From: Sycon ciliatum
Lineage: Eukaryota; Porifera; Calcarea; Leucosolenida; Sycettidae
Reading direction: 5' to 3'
Assembly: GCF_964019385.1 (NCBI RefSeq)
Contig: NC_088654.1
Span: forward strand, 1,980,616 to 2,044,615
Length of the DNA: 64,000 bases
In this document: in pieces, positions 12,041 through 24,471 of the stretch
How the letters are laid out: each line of letters begins with the position of its first letter
Numbering within the stretch: the stretch's first letter is position 1
Notes under the pieces: model-generated
What the model was told of the DNA's origin: nothing
The model's database searches: none
The model's input: only the letters and a program-made list of their open reading frames with translations
Translations under genes and position numbers: made by a program

Positions 12041-12530
12041 CTGGACACACAAGGCAGAGAAGAATTTGCTTATTCAGTACAAACACTACTAGTAAAAACT
12101 ACATTTTGCTGGGATCAGTTAAAAGCGACCTATCGCCTTTCCCGAAAAAGAACGAGAAAGTTGTAGCGAATACTCGCTGATATGAGTGTCTTGTGTACTC
12201 CCAATGCAGCTCGACATCAGGTTGTTCTCTTTTTTTTAGGCCGTACAGGTTAACCAATTGTGCTTGGGCGCATAGGCAAGTGCTGAGATGGAAGTTCTTG
12301 CAAATGATTCACAACTTCGAAACAAAGTCGCGTTTTTGATGAAATTATTTGTTGAGTGGGTAGTGAGGATAGCTTGTCGTTGCAGCAGTGACTGTACTTC
12401 TCAAGTAGTTAACAAGGTCAAGCATCTAGAAGAGTTTCAGCCTTCTGATGAGTGATTTTCAGCGTAGTATTTGAAATGAGATCCTGATAATTCCTAACCA
12501 CTAGCAATTCTTCCTCGAAAAGTCTGTACC

Positions 12531-13110
12531 ATGTACCATAGATGGTTGAGCTTGGTTCGGTTTTGATCCTTGAAACAGTAGGCTGTGTCAGCCTTCCTTA
12601 AGACCATGGTGGTAGGTATAAGGCAGGTGACAAACAGCAGTGAGGATAAGGAATCACCCTAGAAAATCCCATGCTGAATGGCCACCAATCCCAAGTTGTT
12701 GGTGCCGTTCAAAAGGTTAAGCTTCAACTGAGCCATGCTAACAGTCATTAGTCTGCGTACGGATTCGTGTATGGCAAACAGCTCCAACCAGCGCTCAATC
12801 CAATCGTGAGGAACTATGTCATACGCCTTCTTGTAGTCGACCCACCCCATGGCCATATTGGTTCTGCGACTCTAACGGTCCGCGGAAGTGGCCAGGTCAA
12901 TGACGAGTTGATTTATTAATTTTTTAAACGATAGGGAGAACGTCAAATTCAAAGGATCAGTCGGGGAAGTGAACTGCGTGAAAAGAGAAAAAATCGCCAG
13001 ACCCAACAGGACTCGAACCTTGGACTATCTTAAGACTAAGTTCGAAAGATGAGTGACTATATTGATGACGTGGACCAAGTGTGAGACTTAAATCTACTCT
13101 CACTACAATC
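12531..13110 (-). mobile_element. LINE piece plus SINE A, unit 2
   Basis: This is the same pair as in unit 1, with the RT motif VDYKKAYDIVPHDWI better kept. The SINE flank ends at CTACAATCTTAA, where the Mutator-like element was inserted. Confidence 0.6.
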
Positions 13111-13119
13111 TTAATTTAA

Positions 13120-16002
13120 GGGGGCAGTCTGGGTTCGCGGCCCGACCGCATGAAAACAGCCGTAACTTCCATTATAATGATGAATTTTGCTCAAATTTTG
13201 ACCACATACCCAGTGTATTTCACTAAGTCCAATGAAGTATAAATCAAGCTCACACTTTGGAATCCGCAGGCACAATAGTCAAATCTGCGATTATGCCGTA
13301 CCACCAATACCTTAGACGCAATATGCAAACGCAGAAAGAAGCTGGGTAGAAACTGAGTGCTCCACAGGATTTCCTTCACATATACCTAGGTGCTAAGTGG
13401 AGCGGAATATTGAAATAATATTCAGAACAAAGTACTCAAGCTGTCAAACAAAAATCACGCAATCTCGCAAAATTTAGGTTCTCGATCAGTAGCACTTTAC
13501 TCAAAGCCACTAGACAAATTTAAAATCCATGACACTTAGCACCTAGATAAATGCTCACAGTTTCCAAAAATGTATGGTTTATGGGGTCTGTGACTTACAG
13601 GTTCTTTGCTACGCTGTCTAAGAGGTACGGGACTCAGTGGAAAATGGAGAAAAAAAGTGCTCTGTGCAAGTACAGATGGAGGTATGTCTGTCCAACTAGA
13701 ACTTTTTCGAAGCCACCAGCTTCATATGTCACACCTTCTTCCTCTTGCTGCTCATCCTGGATGCCCTTCCTGATCCTCCTTCGCTTCTTTCGTGACCTCT
13801 TCCCTTCTTCGGACTTCTTTCTGGCAGCATGTGCCTGTCTCTCACGGTCTAGCAGCTTGATGAGACGTGTCGTATGGTGTTCAGTAGGGAAGCCCATCTC
13901 GTCCAGAACGCGTTTCACTGCCACACCTCCATCATTGAACCAGGCCACGGCCAGGTAGACGCACATCTGGACAGTGGGAGCGGATGCAAAGCCTGTCTTT
14001 GAACACAACTGCCACACGAGTCCATTGAATGCTTCGTTGCGAGTCTGCGTAGCACCCTTCTGGCAGCGCTCGAGCAAACTCCGGTCGGACAACCGAATGT
14101 AGACCGGCTTCAGTTCCTTCCATACTGCCTCTGGCAGGATATTGTGGTGGGCGTAGACATCACCACCTGCCTGTTGCTGCTGCCATCTACACCAGCTGTT
14201 AATTCCAGGCGGACAATACTGGTGCTGAGGTTAACTGTCGCTGGATGCACGATGCATGAGGGATGCCCATATGGCCCTGGCCATGGCTTGCAAGTCTCCG
14301 CTGTTGTTCCGCACAGCCATGCCATAGTAGGCTTGCAGCTTGTCGATCATGGCATCCGTGAGGCGACCACGTCCGCCTATAGTGCGCCCATCAGCAAGCT
14401 TCTTGCCCGCAAGGTTTTTCTTCAGCTCTCTTAGGCTGGTACCGATGCGTTTTTGAACGTGGCCGACACATTCCTCCTTGACTACAGGCACCTCGGGCCC
14501 ATACGGACAAGCGTCACGCACAGCCTTAAAACTCTTGGTATCTCCATCACCAATGTAGGTGGTGTACCTCAGCTTGCGGCTCTCAAAGGACCTGGCCCAC
14601 AGAATCTTGGCGGCTGCACTTTCCATGGCAGGAGCTGATACAGTGGTGTTGACTGAGCAATCGTGTTCGGCAATCTGTCGATAATAGTCATCTTTGGTTA
14701 GCGCTCCCTTCTCTTTTCTAGACGCCAAGTGCGTGCACTTGTGGCAAAACTTTGAAAGCACTTCGCAGTCCACCACTTTGCCGACATCATATGCAATTAT
14801 AGTGAAGGCTCCGAAGAGCGATGCGAATCCTCGGCGCATACAGGTACCGTCATAGGAAGCAGCGATATCGCTACCCCCATCTGCTGCGGACACTGCTTTC
14901 TCAGCTGCCTCAGTCATGCTACGCTCAGCGACGCTCTTGGATGCGGAATGCAGGCCTTTAGCATGGCTGTAAAATGTCGACCGACTCATAGATGATGGCA
15001 TATTCAGTGCACCCGCCAGCTTTACCATTGATTGACGTCCACGGCCAATCAGTCGCATTCCAAATACTGCTCGTCTGTTCACCTCCCAGACCCGATTGAA
15101 CTTCTTGGACATAAATTCGCTTGCTATGTCACCGCAGTTAACACAGGAAAGCTCCAGGCATGATGCAAGGCCTCCCCGTTGCGATTCGCTGATCGTGACT
15201 GCGCCATTACAGCCACTGCAACAAACTGCAACTGACAAAAGCTGCTGAAGGCACTCGAGATCAATCAGGTGAAATCCATGCGCCCCTTCCTCGCACTCTT
15301 CATCCGAGTCACTGTCGGAGGAACTGCTGTCGACTTCACCGCCACTTCCATCACTATCGCTGCTTAAAGACGTGGCTTCAGCTGACACTGCAAGGTCGTC
15401 ATCAGACAGTGGCAAGTCAGGAATTTGTTCTGCAGGCGAAATTTCACCAGAGGGAGCCTTCGGCGCCTGAGACACTCCATAGAACGTTCTTTTCCTTTTC
15501 TTAGATCGTCCGGGCTTTCCCTTGGCTCTAGACTTCCCCATAGTAGCCAACGAAGGGGTTAGCTCCAAGAAACAATTACTCCAAAAGTTTCAACAGCAGA
15601 GCGATCAGCTGAGATCATGAGAGTCTAAATTTGATTTTTTTGTGAATTTGCTCATGCGCAAAAGTTATCTTGGTTACCATGGTGACAAAAATCGTGCACG
15701 GCTGTCAGTCTGCAGCGCAGAGGAGTACCAGGAGTCGCTCCAGAAAATTTTAATGAAATCGCTCAAAGACTGACGGTAAAAATCGGAATAGTGTGCAATC
15801 GTAAATTTTGTAGAAATTTGCTGATATTTCAGTATTTCAAAAACAATTGTGCAGACTTTGCGCGGCTATATCTCCGGAAGGAAGAACCCGATTACACTCA
15901 AACTTTCAGGATAAACCCTTTGGACCATACACAAAACGTTGCCAGTGAAAAAATACAGAAAATCGAAACTTTGTTTTTTTTACCCTCTGAACCCAGACTG
16001 CC
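13120..16002 (-). mobile_element. Mutator-like (possibly Kolobok) DNA transposon in unit 2
   Basis: The ends are inverted: GGGGGCAGTCTGGGTTCG at 13120 and TGAACCCAGACTGCC ending at 16002. Comparison with units 1, 3 and 4, where CTACAATCTTAAGGTGGCTGG is continuous, shows that the whole block is an insertion of about 2.88 kb. A TTAA lies at the left junction, which would fit Kolobok, but the right junction has lost or altered several bases, so the target duplication cannot be read. It encodes the transposase on the minus strand. Confidence 0.8.
13634..15568 (-). pseudogene. Mutator-like transposase with one in-frame stop
   Basis: One reading frame runs from ATG 15568 to TGA 13634, about 644 codons, broken only by TAA at 14233-14231. 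The N-terminus is basic then acidic (SKKRKRTFYG, SSSSDSDSDEECEE). Zinc-binding pairs follow (CCSGC near 116-120, CVNC near 142-145). The catalytic region has SYDGTCMRRGF (D240), GKVVDCEVLSKFCHKC, YIGDGDTKSF (D341/D343) and ECVGHVQKRIGTSLRELKK. Beyond the stop, the same frame gives CPPGINSWCRW and NEAFNGLVW, then FNDG. The layout matches the Mutator-like transposase domain found in many invertebrates. The single stop implies recent death, or readthrough. There is no sign of an intron at that site. Confidence 0.8.
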
Positions 16003-17334
16003 ACTGGCTGGGGCGGGAAAACTTTTTTGGGAAAATTTTGACTTTCTTGAGTTTAACCGCAAGGTAGAGATGAAATTTGAAAATGTTTTCTGGTGAACCT
16101 CTGGAGAAGAGCCTTCTCTAGCTTCCTATAGTTTTATTTTTACTTTTGGACAAAATTTGAAAACGTTTTATGAAAGGGTCGTGTTATTTTTCACAGACCT
16201 TTCATAAAACTTTGCACCGTTCATACAAGGTTTTCCAGTATTGTGTGTTACTTCTCACCCGGAACCTCACGAAATTCCTGACTTCTTGAGTGGTCACTTG
16301 AGGGACAAGACACGCACATGGATTTGTTCCGACTCCATTGATGTTTTCAGAGGAAGGCATCAGGTCTGAAGGCCAAAAAATCACCTGAGGAAAAGGATTT
16401 GGCAGGCAGATTCTACTGGACCAGTATCAATATTTTATTTTGTCATTGCGCACTTACATTAAATTGTTTTTACAACCAGGCTACTATGCGATCTGGAAGT
16501 TATTTGTCCGAGTTTTTATAACCCGAATTTGTATGTCCAGGAAGATGGTTTTAATACCCTGAAATTGTTCAAATAATGTTTGTTGTGTGGTGTGGCAAAG
16601 TGTTTGCCACTTGTGCAAAATGTGTTTTGTCACCTTCAATTGTAATCTCCATATTGATCATGCGAAGGACAGTACAAGAATTGATCCCTGTTCCGCTCCA
16701 GAATCGACAATAGCGTTAAAGAAACCCAACTTCCTTCCAAATTTGATCCAAGCCTGTGCAAGGCAGAGTGCAAAGATTTGATTGGAGACGACCTCTTCCA
16801 GGTTTGTCGTTTGGAGAAGTATATTTCAAGAAAACCACAAAAAGATGGAGGACATGTCCTCAGCGCTAGAAGAGGTGTTCTACTATCTGCCGGTGTATAG
16901 TTCTGGCCAATTGAGAACGTAGCTGGCTGTTTTGCCAGCGCTTGTAAATTAGCAATTTTCAACACGATCAGTCGTGGCATCAGGGGATGATGGCCCTCGT
17001 CTTCTAGGATCCTGGCGTGGCTAAGCGGAACTGCTCTAGGAACTCTTCTAAAGGTGAGGCAATGTTGGCTTGATGGAGTTTTGTTCATCGCTTGTTCGTA
17101 CTTGCTGTGGAGTGACTCGTTTGTAGACCCATAATTATTTTGATAATTCGGCCATTTTTGAGGGGTATGCAAGTTTCAAGGTTCCCTTCAGAAACTTTTT
17201 CAAGGACTTTCCACAATCGATTTACACCCCAAAGGGAGCATACCTGCAAATTTGGAGAAAAAACGGAAAGATCCACTTGCCCATATACTTTTGTATTCTC
17301 AAACATGCTCTCTTAAATACTTAGCAAATCTTAC

Positions 17335-17517
17335 CGCATCTACCATCAAGACCAGACACTGTGCCATTCTTCTCACAAGTCGCCTGAGCTGAACCCAAAC
17401 GGCGGTAGCCGGAATTACATGTTAAAGTGATGTTTGACTGTTCGGTATTGAAGACACCATTCGAGAAATTGGAATAGGCTCCGTCTTGTGTAATTGGTCG
17501 AATACATTGTATGGGTT
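17335..17517 (-). CDS. CCP (sushi) exon of unit 3
   Basis: This 183-base phase 1-1 exon encodes EPIQC, SNFSNGVF, LTCNSGY and a terminal GRCG. The four conserved cysteines are in place and there is no stop. The donor GTAAGA and the acceptor TTGCCAG are intact. The serine in SNFSNG is shared only with unit 4. Confidence 0.8.
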
Positions 17518-18005
17518 CTGGCAACACAAGGCAGAGAAGGATTTGCTTATTCAGTACAAACACTACTAGTAAAAACTACATTTTGCTGGGATCAGTTAAA
17601 AGCGACCTATCGCCTTTCCCGAAAAAGAACGAGAAAGTTGTAGCGAATCCTTGCTGATATGAGCGTCTTGTGTACTCCCAATGCAGCTCGACATCAGGTT
17701 GTTCTCTTTTTTTTTAGGCCATACAGGTTAACCAATTGTGCTTGGGCGCATAGGCAAGTGCTGAGATGGAAGTTCTTGCAAATGATTCACAACTTCGAAA
17801 CAAAGTCGCGTTTTTGATGAAATTATTTGTTGAGTGGGTAGTGAGGATAGCTTGTCGTTGCAGTAGTGACTGTACTTCTCAAGTAGTTAACAAGGTCAAG
17901 CATCTAGAAGAGTTTCAGCCTTCTGATGAGTGATTTCCAGCGTAGTATTTTTAAAGGAGGTCCTGATAATTCCTAACCACTAGCAATTCTTCCCCGAAAA
18001 GTCCG

Positions 18006-18600
18006 TACCATGTACCATAGATGGTTGATCTTGGTTCGGTTTTGATCGTTGAAACAGTAGGCTGTGTCAGCTTTCCTTAAGACCATGGTGATAGGTATGA
18101 GGCAGATGACGAACAACAGTGAGGATAAGGAATCACCCTAGAAAATCCCCCGCTGAATGGCCGCCGATCCCAAGTTGTTTGTGCCGTTCAAAAGGCTAAG
18201 CTGCTAAGCTTCCACTGAGCCATGCTAACAGTCATTAGTCTGCGTACGGATTCGTGTGTGCCAAACAGCTCCAACCAGCGCTCAATCCAACCGTGAGGAA
18301 CCTTGTCATACGCCTTCTTGTAGTCGACCCACCCCATGGCCAAATTGGTTCTGCGACTCTAACGGTCGGCCGTAGTGGCCAGGTAAATGACGAGTTGATT
18401 TATTAATTTTTTGAAAGGATAGGGAGAACGTCAAATTCAAAGGATCAGTCGGGGAAGTGAACTGCGTGAAAAGAGAAAAAATCGCCAGACCCAACAGGAC
18501 TCGAACCTTGGACTATCTAAAGACTAAGTTCGAAAGATCAGTGACTATATTGATGACGTGGACAAAGTGTGAGACTTAAATCTACTCTCACTACAATCTT
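18006..18600 (-). mobile_element. LINE piece plus SINE A, unit 3
   Basis: The pair is present with a short duplication of GCTAAG near 18197-18206 that is absent from unit 4. The B box GGTTCGAGTCC of the SINE is intact. Confidence 0.6.
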
Positions 18601-18725
18601 AAGGTGGCTGGGGGGTAACATTTTTTTTGGGAAAATTTTGACTTCATTTTTGAAATTATCCGCATGGCAGAGATTAATGTTTTCTGGTGAACCTCTGGAG
18701 AAGAGCCTTCTCTAGCTTCCTATAG

Positions 18726-19359
18726 TAGGGATGTCAGCGAATGCACTGCGCAGGCCTCTGCGCATGCATTGCGTCATCGATTTTTTGAACGTGATCGCGG
18801 CCGACAGAGAAAACATGGCCGCGGCCTGTTTGCACCGCTGGGAGTCGTAAAATTACTGTTCTTCTGGCCCCGCGACCATTCAAATCATACGCGATACAGG
18901 AGGACCCACGAGCTCACCACGTTCTCCCCGGTCGATTTCTCTGAAAGTTTGCACATCGTGAAACACCAGTATGAGAGGTGTTCAGGCCAATTTTCAAGGG
19001 ATTACCCTGGTTGGATCGTTCCAAAATCGGACATGCATTTCTCGCTCGAGGCCATTTCTTGCGCGAGGGAAGCGCCCTGCCCTGGTGAGTAACCAGCGTC
19101 GCGCTTGGTAGAGAGTTGCTGCAATCAGCTTCCTGATGTCTTCGCTGCCATTGTCAGAAGCGATGGGCCCTGAATTTGTTTGAGAGTCTCTGGATGCTAC
19201 TTTTCCTCAGCCTAGTTTTCAGCCATTCCGTGCATCTTCTTCGCAGGATTTATTTTGCAAAAAAATGAAAGAGTTCATGAGTTTTTTTGTCGGCCGCGCG
19301 TAGATGGGCCAGGCTGACCTGCGCAGATGGGCTGCGCAGTTCGTTCGCTGATATCCCTA
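18726..19359. mobile_element. hAT-like MITE, copy in unit 3
   Basis: The element is 634 bases with ends TAGGGATGTCAGCGAA and the inverse TTCGCTGATATCCCTA. It is flanked by TCCTATAG and ACCTATAG, an 8-base duplication with one mismatch. Unit 2 has the empty site CTTCCTATAGTTTTAT at about 16118. A 107-codon open frame inside has no recognisable domain and is taken as chance. Confidence 0.8.
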
Positions 19360-20568
19360 CCTATAGTTTTATTTTTACTTTTGGACAAAATTTGAAAACG
19401 TTTTATGAAAGGGTCGTGTTATTTTTCACAGACCTTTCATAAAACTTTGCACCGTTCATACAAGGTTTTCCAGTATTGTGTGTTACTTCTCACCCGGAAC
19501 CTCACGAAATTCCTGACTTCTTGAGTGGTCACTTGAGGGACAAGACACGCACATGGATTTGTTCCGACTCCATTGATGTTTTCAGAGGAAGGCATCAGGT
19601 CTGAAGGCCAAAAATCACCTGAGGAAAAGGAGTTGTCAGGCAGATTCTACTGGACCAGTATCAATATTTTATTTTGTCATTGCGCACTTACATTAAATTG
19701 TTTTTACAACCAGGCTACTATGCGATCTGGAAGTTATTTGTCCGAGTTTTTATAACCCGAATTTGTATGTCCAGGAAGATGGTTTTAATACCCTGAAATT
19801 GTTCAAATAATGTTTGTTGTGTGGTGTGGCAAAGTGTTTGCCACTTGTGCAAAATGTGTTTTGTCACCTTCAATTGTAATCTCCATATTGATCATGCGAA
19901 GGACAGTACAAGAATTGATCCCTGTTCCGCTCCAGAATCGACAATAGCGTTAAAGAAACCCAACTTCCTTCCAAATTTGATCCAAGCCTGTGCAAGGCAG
20001 AGTGCAAAGATTTGATTGGAGACGACCTCTTCCAGGTTTGTCGTTTGGAGAAGTATATTTCAAGAAAACCACAAAAAGATGGAGGACATGTCCTCAGCGC
20101 TAGAAGAGGTGTTCTACTATCTGCCGGTGTATAGTTCTGGCCAATTGAGAACGTAGCTGGCTGTTTTGCCAGCGCTTGTAAATTAGCAATTTTCAACACG
20201 ATCAGTCGTGGCATCAGGGGATGATGGCCCTCGTCTTCTAGGATCCTGGCATGGCTAAGCGGAACTGCTCTAGGAACTCTTCTAAAAGTGAGGCAATGTT
20301 GGCTTGATGGAGTTTTGTTCATCGCTTGTTCGTACTTGCTGTGGAGTGACTCGTTTGTAGACCCATAATTATTTTGATAATTCGGCCATTTTTGAGGGGT
20401 ATGCAAGTTTCAAGGTTCCCTTCAGAAACTTTTTCAAGGACTTTCCACAATCGATTTACACCCCAAAGGGAGCATACCTGCAAATTTGGAGAAAAAACGG
20501 AAAGATCCACTTGCCCATATACTTTTGTATTCTCAAACATGCTCTCTTAAATACTTAGCAAATCTTAC

Positions 20569-20751
20569 CGCATCTACCATCAAGACCAGACACTGTGCCA
20601 TTCTTCTCACAAGTCGCCTGAGCTGAACCCAAACGGCGGTAGCCGGAATTACATGTTAAAGTGATGTTTGACTGTTCGGTATTGAAGACACCATTCGAGA
20701 AATTGGAATAGGCTCCGTCTTGTGTAATTGGTCGAATACATTGTATGAGTT
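20569..20751 (-). CDS. CCP (sushi) exon of unit 4
   Basis: The exon has the same length, phase and four cysteines as its neighbours, with intact splice sites. It shares SNFSNGVF with unit 3, against SNFANGVF in units 1, 2 and 5. It also has a private change that makes the first residues ELIQC instead of EPIQC. It is otherwise identical in protein to unit 3, which agrees with the recent split of these two units shown by their shared MITE. Confidence 0.8.
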
Positions 20752-21242
20752 CTGGCAATACAAGGCAGAGAAGGATTTGCTTATTCAGTACAAACACTAC
20801 TAGTAAAAACTACATTTTGCTGGGATCAGTTAAAAGCGACCTATCGCCTTTCCCGAAAAAGAACGAGAAAGTTGTAGCGAATCCTTGCTGATATGAGCGT
20901 CTTGTGTACTCCCAATGCAGCTCGACATCAGGTTGTTCTCTTTTTTTTTTAGGCCATACAGGTTAACCAATTGTGCTTGGGCGCATAGGCAAGTGGTGAG
21001 ATGGAAGTTCTTGCAAATGATTCACAACTTCGAAACAAAGTCGCGTTTTTGATGAAATTATTTGTTGAGTGGGTAGTGAGGATAGCTTGTCGTTGCAGTA
21101 GTGACTGTACTTCTCAAGTAGTTAACAAGGTCAAGCATCTAGAAGAGTTTCAGCCTTCTGATGATTGATTTCCAGCGTAGTATTTTGAAATGAGGTCCTG
21201 ATAATTCCTAACCACTAGCAATTCTTCTCCGAAAAGTCCGTA

Positions 21243-21828
21243 CCATGTACCATAGATGGTTGATCTTGGTTCGGTTTTGATCGTTGAAACAGTAGGCTGT
21301 GTCAGCGTTCCTTAAGACCATGGTGATAGGTATGAGGCAGATGACGAACAGCAGTGAGGATAAGGAATCACCCTAGAAAATCCCCCGCTGAATGGCCGCC
21401 GATCCCAAGTTGTTTGTGCCGTTCAAAAGGCTAAGCTTCCACTGAGCCATGCTAACAGTCATTAGTCTGCGTACGGATTCGTGTGTGCCAAACAGCTCCA
21501 ACCAGCGCTCAATCCAATCGTGAGGAACCTTGTCATACGCCTTCTTGTAGTCGACCCACCCCATGGCCAAATTGGTTCTGCGACTCTAACGGTCGGCCGT
21601 AGTGGCCAGGTAAATGACGAGTTGATTTATTAATTTTTTGAAAGGATAGGGAGAACGTCAAATTCAAAGGATCAGCCGGGGAAGTGAACTGCGTGAAAAG
21701 AGAAAAAATCGCCAGACCCAACAGGAATCGAACCTTGGACTATCTAAAGACTAAGTTCGAAAGATGAGTGACTATATTGATGACGTGGACAAAGTGTGAG
21801 ACTTAAATCTACTCTCACTACAATCTTA
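21243..21828 (-). mobile_element. LINE piece plus SINE A, unit 4
   Basis: The RT motif reads VDYKKAYDKVPHDWIERW. The SINE B box has one change (GGTTCGATTCC) relative to unit 3. Confidence 0.6.
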
Positions 21829-21952
21829 AGGTGGCTGGGGGGTAACATTTTTTTTGGGAAAATTTTGACTTCATTTTTGAAATTATCCGCATGGCAGAGA
21901 TTAATGTTTTCTGGTGAACCTCTGGAGAAGAGCCTTCTCTAGCTTCCTATAG

Positions 21953-22586
21953 TAGGGATGTCAGCGAATGCACTGCGCAGGCCTCTGCGCATGCATTGCG
22001 TCATCGATTTTTTGAACGTGATCGCGGCCGACAGAGAAAACATGGCCGCGGCCTGTTTGCACCGCTGGGAGTCGTAAAATTACTGTTCTTCTGGCCCCGC
22101 GACCATTCAAATCATACGCGATACAGGAGGACCCACGAGCTCACCACGTTCTCCCCGGTCGATTTCTCTGAAAGTTTGCACATCGTGAAACACCAGTATG
22201 AGAGGTGTCCAGGCCAATTTTCAAGGGATTACCCTGGTTGGATCGTTCCAAAATCGGACATGCATTTCTCGCTCGCGGCCATTTCTTGCGCGAGGGAAGC
22301 GCCCTGCCCTGGTGAGTAACCAGCGTCGCGCTTGGTAGAGAGTTGCTGCAATCAGCTCCCTGATGTCTTCGCTGCCATTGTCAGAAGCGATGGGCCCTGA
22401 ATTTGTTTGAGAGTCTCTGGATGCTACTTTTCCTCAGCCTAGTTTTCAGCCATTCCGTGCATCTTCTTCGCAGGATTTATTTTGCAAAAAAATGAAAGAG
22501 TTCATGAGTTTTTTTGTCGGCCGCGCGTAGATGGGCCAGGCTGACCTGCGCAGATGGGCTGCGCAGTTCGTTCGCTGATATCCCTA
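21953..22586. mobile_element. hAT-like MITE, copy in unit 4
   Basis: The length, ends and site match the unit 3 copy, so it was carried by duplication and is not a second insertion. Only a few base differences are visible between the two. Confidence 0.8.
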
Positions 22587-23796
22587 CCTATAGTTTTATT
22601 TTTACTTTTGGACAAAATTTGAAAACGTTTAATGAAAGGCTCGTGTTATTTTTTCACGAACCTTTCATAAAACTTTGCACCGTTCATACAAGGTTTTCCA
22701 GTATTGTGTGTTACTTCTCACCCGGAACCTCACGAAATTCCTGACTTCTTGAGTGGTCACTTGAGGGACAAGACACGCACATGGATTTGTTCCGACTCCA
22801 TTGATGTTTTCAGAGGAAGGCATCAGGTCTGAAGGCCAAAAAATCACCTGAGGAAAAGGATTTGGCAGGCAGATTCTACTGGACCAGTATCAAATTTTTA
22901 TTTTGTCATTGCGCACTTACATTAAATTTTTTTTTACAACCAGGCTACTGTGCGATCTGGAAGTTATTTGTCCGCGTATTTATAACCCGAATTTGCATGT
23001 CCAGAAAGATGGTTTATTACCCTGAAATTGTTCAAATAATGTTTGTTGTGTGGTGTGGCAAAGTGTTTGCCACTTGTGCCAAAATGTGTTTTGTCACCTT
23101 CAATTGTAATCTCCATATTGATTGTTCGAAGGACAGTACAAAAATTGATCCCTGTTCCGTTCTAGAATCGACAATAGCGTTAAAGAAACCCACCTTCCTT
23201 CGAAATTTGATCCAAGCCTGTTCCAGGCAGAGTGCAAAGATTTGATTGAAGACGACCTCTTCCAGGTTTGTCGTTTGGAGAAGTATATTTCAAGAAAACT
23301 CCAAAAAGATGGACATGTCCTCAGCGCTAGAAGAGTTGTTCTACTATTTGCCGGTGTATAGTTTTGGCCAATTGAGAACGTAGCTGGCTGTTTTGCCAGC
23401 GCTTGTAAATAAGCTATTTTCAACACGATCATTCGTGGCGTCAGGGGATGATGGCCCTCGTCTTCTAGGATCCTGCCGTGGCTAAGCGGTACTGCTCTAG
23501 TAACTCTTCTGAAGGTGAGGCAATGTTGGCCTGATGGAGTTTTGGTTCATCGCTTGTTCGTACTTGCTGTGGCGTGACTCGTTTGTAGACCCATAAATAT
23601 TGTGATAATTCGGCCATTTTTGAGGGGTATGCAAGTTTCAAGGTTCCCTTCAGAAACTTTTTCAAGGACTTTCCACAATCGATTTACACCCCAAAGAGAG
23701 CATACCTGCAAATTTCGAGCAAAATCGGAGAGATCCACTTGCCCACATACTTTTGTATTCTCAAACATGCTCTCTTAAATACTTAGCAAATCTTAC

Positions 23797-23979
23797 CGCA
23801 TCTACCATCAAGACCAGACACTGTGCCATTCTTCTCGCAAGTCGCCTGAGCTGAACCCAAACGGCGGTAGCCGGAATTACATGTTAAAGTGATGTTTGAC
23901 TGTTCGGTATTGAAGACACCATTCGCGAAATTGGAATAGGCTCCGTCTTGTGTAATTGGTCGGATACATTGTATGGGTT
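23797..23979 (-). CDS. CCP (sushi) exon of unit 5
   Basis: This is a 183-base (61-codon) exon, phase 1-1. It has four cysteines in the CCP pattern (IQCIRP, LTCNSGY, ATCEKN, GRCG), one potential N-glycosylation site at NIT and another at NGT. The acceptor is TTGCCAG and the donor GTAAGA. It reads EPIQC at the start and SNFANGVF in the middle, like unit 1, and keeps an intact frame. It is first in transcript order of the five array copies. Loop variation among copies is limited to a few residues. Confidence 0.8.
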
Positions 23980-24471
23980 CTGGCAACACAAGGCAGAGAA
24001 GGATTTGCTTATTCAGTACAAACACTACTAGTAAAAACTACATTTTGCTGGGATCAGTTAAAAGCGACCTATCGCCTTTCCCGAAAAAGAACGAGAAAGT
24101 TGTAGCCAATCCTTGCTGATATGAGTGAATGTGTACTCCCAATGCAGCTCGACATCACTTTGTTCTCTTTTTTTTTAGGCCGTACAGGTTAACCAACTGC
24201 GCTTGGGCGCATAGGCAAGTGCTGAAATGGAAGTTCTTGCAAATGATTCACAACTTCGAAACAAAGTCGCGTTTTTGATGAAATTATTTGTTGAGCGGGT
24301 AGTGAGGATAGCTTGTCGTTGCAGTAGTGACTGTACTTCTCAAGTAGTTAACAAGGTCAAGCATCTAGAAGAGTTTCAGCCTTCTGATGATTGATTTTCA
24401 GCGTAGTATTTTGAAATGAGGTCCTGATAATTCCTAACCACTAGCAATTCTTCCCCGAAAAGTCCGTACCA

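Larger units (their letters stand above)
10737..16213. repeat. Array unit 2 (Mutator/Kolobok-like-bearing)
   Basis: The unit carries the full module plus the 13120-16002 transposon, placed just after the SINE flank CTACAATCTTAA. The site GATCAGTTAAAAGCGACC, filled by piggyBac in unit 1, is empty here at about 12115. Confidence 0.85.
16214..19448. repeat. Array unit 3 (MITE-bearing)
   Basis: The unit is nearly identical to unit 4 along its whole length and includes the same MITE at the same site. For example, a 178-codon non-functional frame on the minus strand is identical in both. Confidence 0.85.
19449..22676. repeat. Array unit 4 (MITE-bearing)
   Basis: This is the sister of unit 3. Differences are single bases, such as the codon changing proline to leucine in the CCP exon, and a few indels near 18190-18210 versus 21430. 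Its flank at 22620-22660 resembles unit 5 more closely. Confidence 0.85.

Noticed and set aside
18769-19092. 107-codon frame within the hAT-like MITE (also at 21996-22319)
   Set aside because: It lies wholly in a non-autonomous element, has no recognisable motif and is a chance frame in GC-rich DNA.
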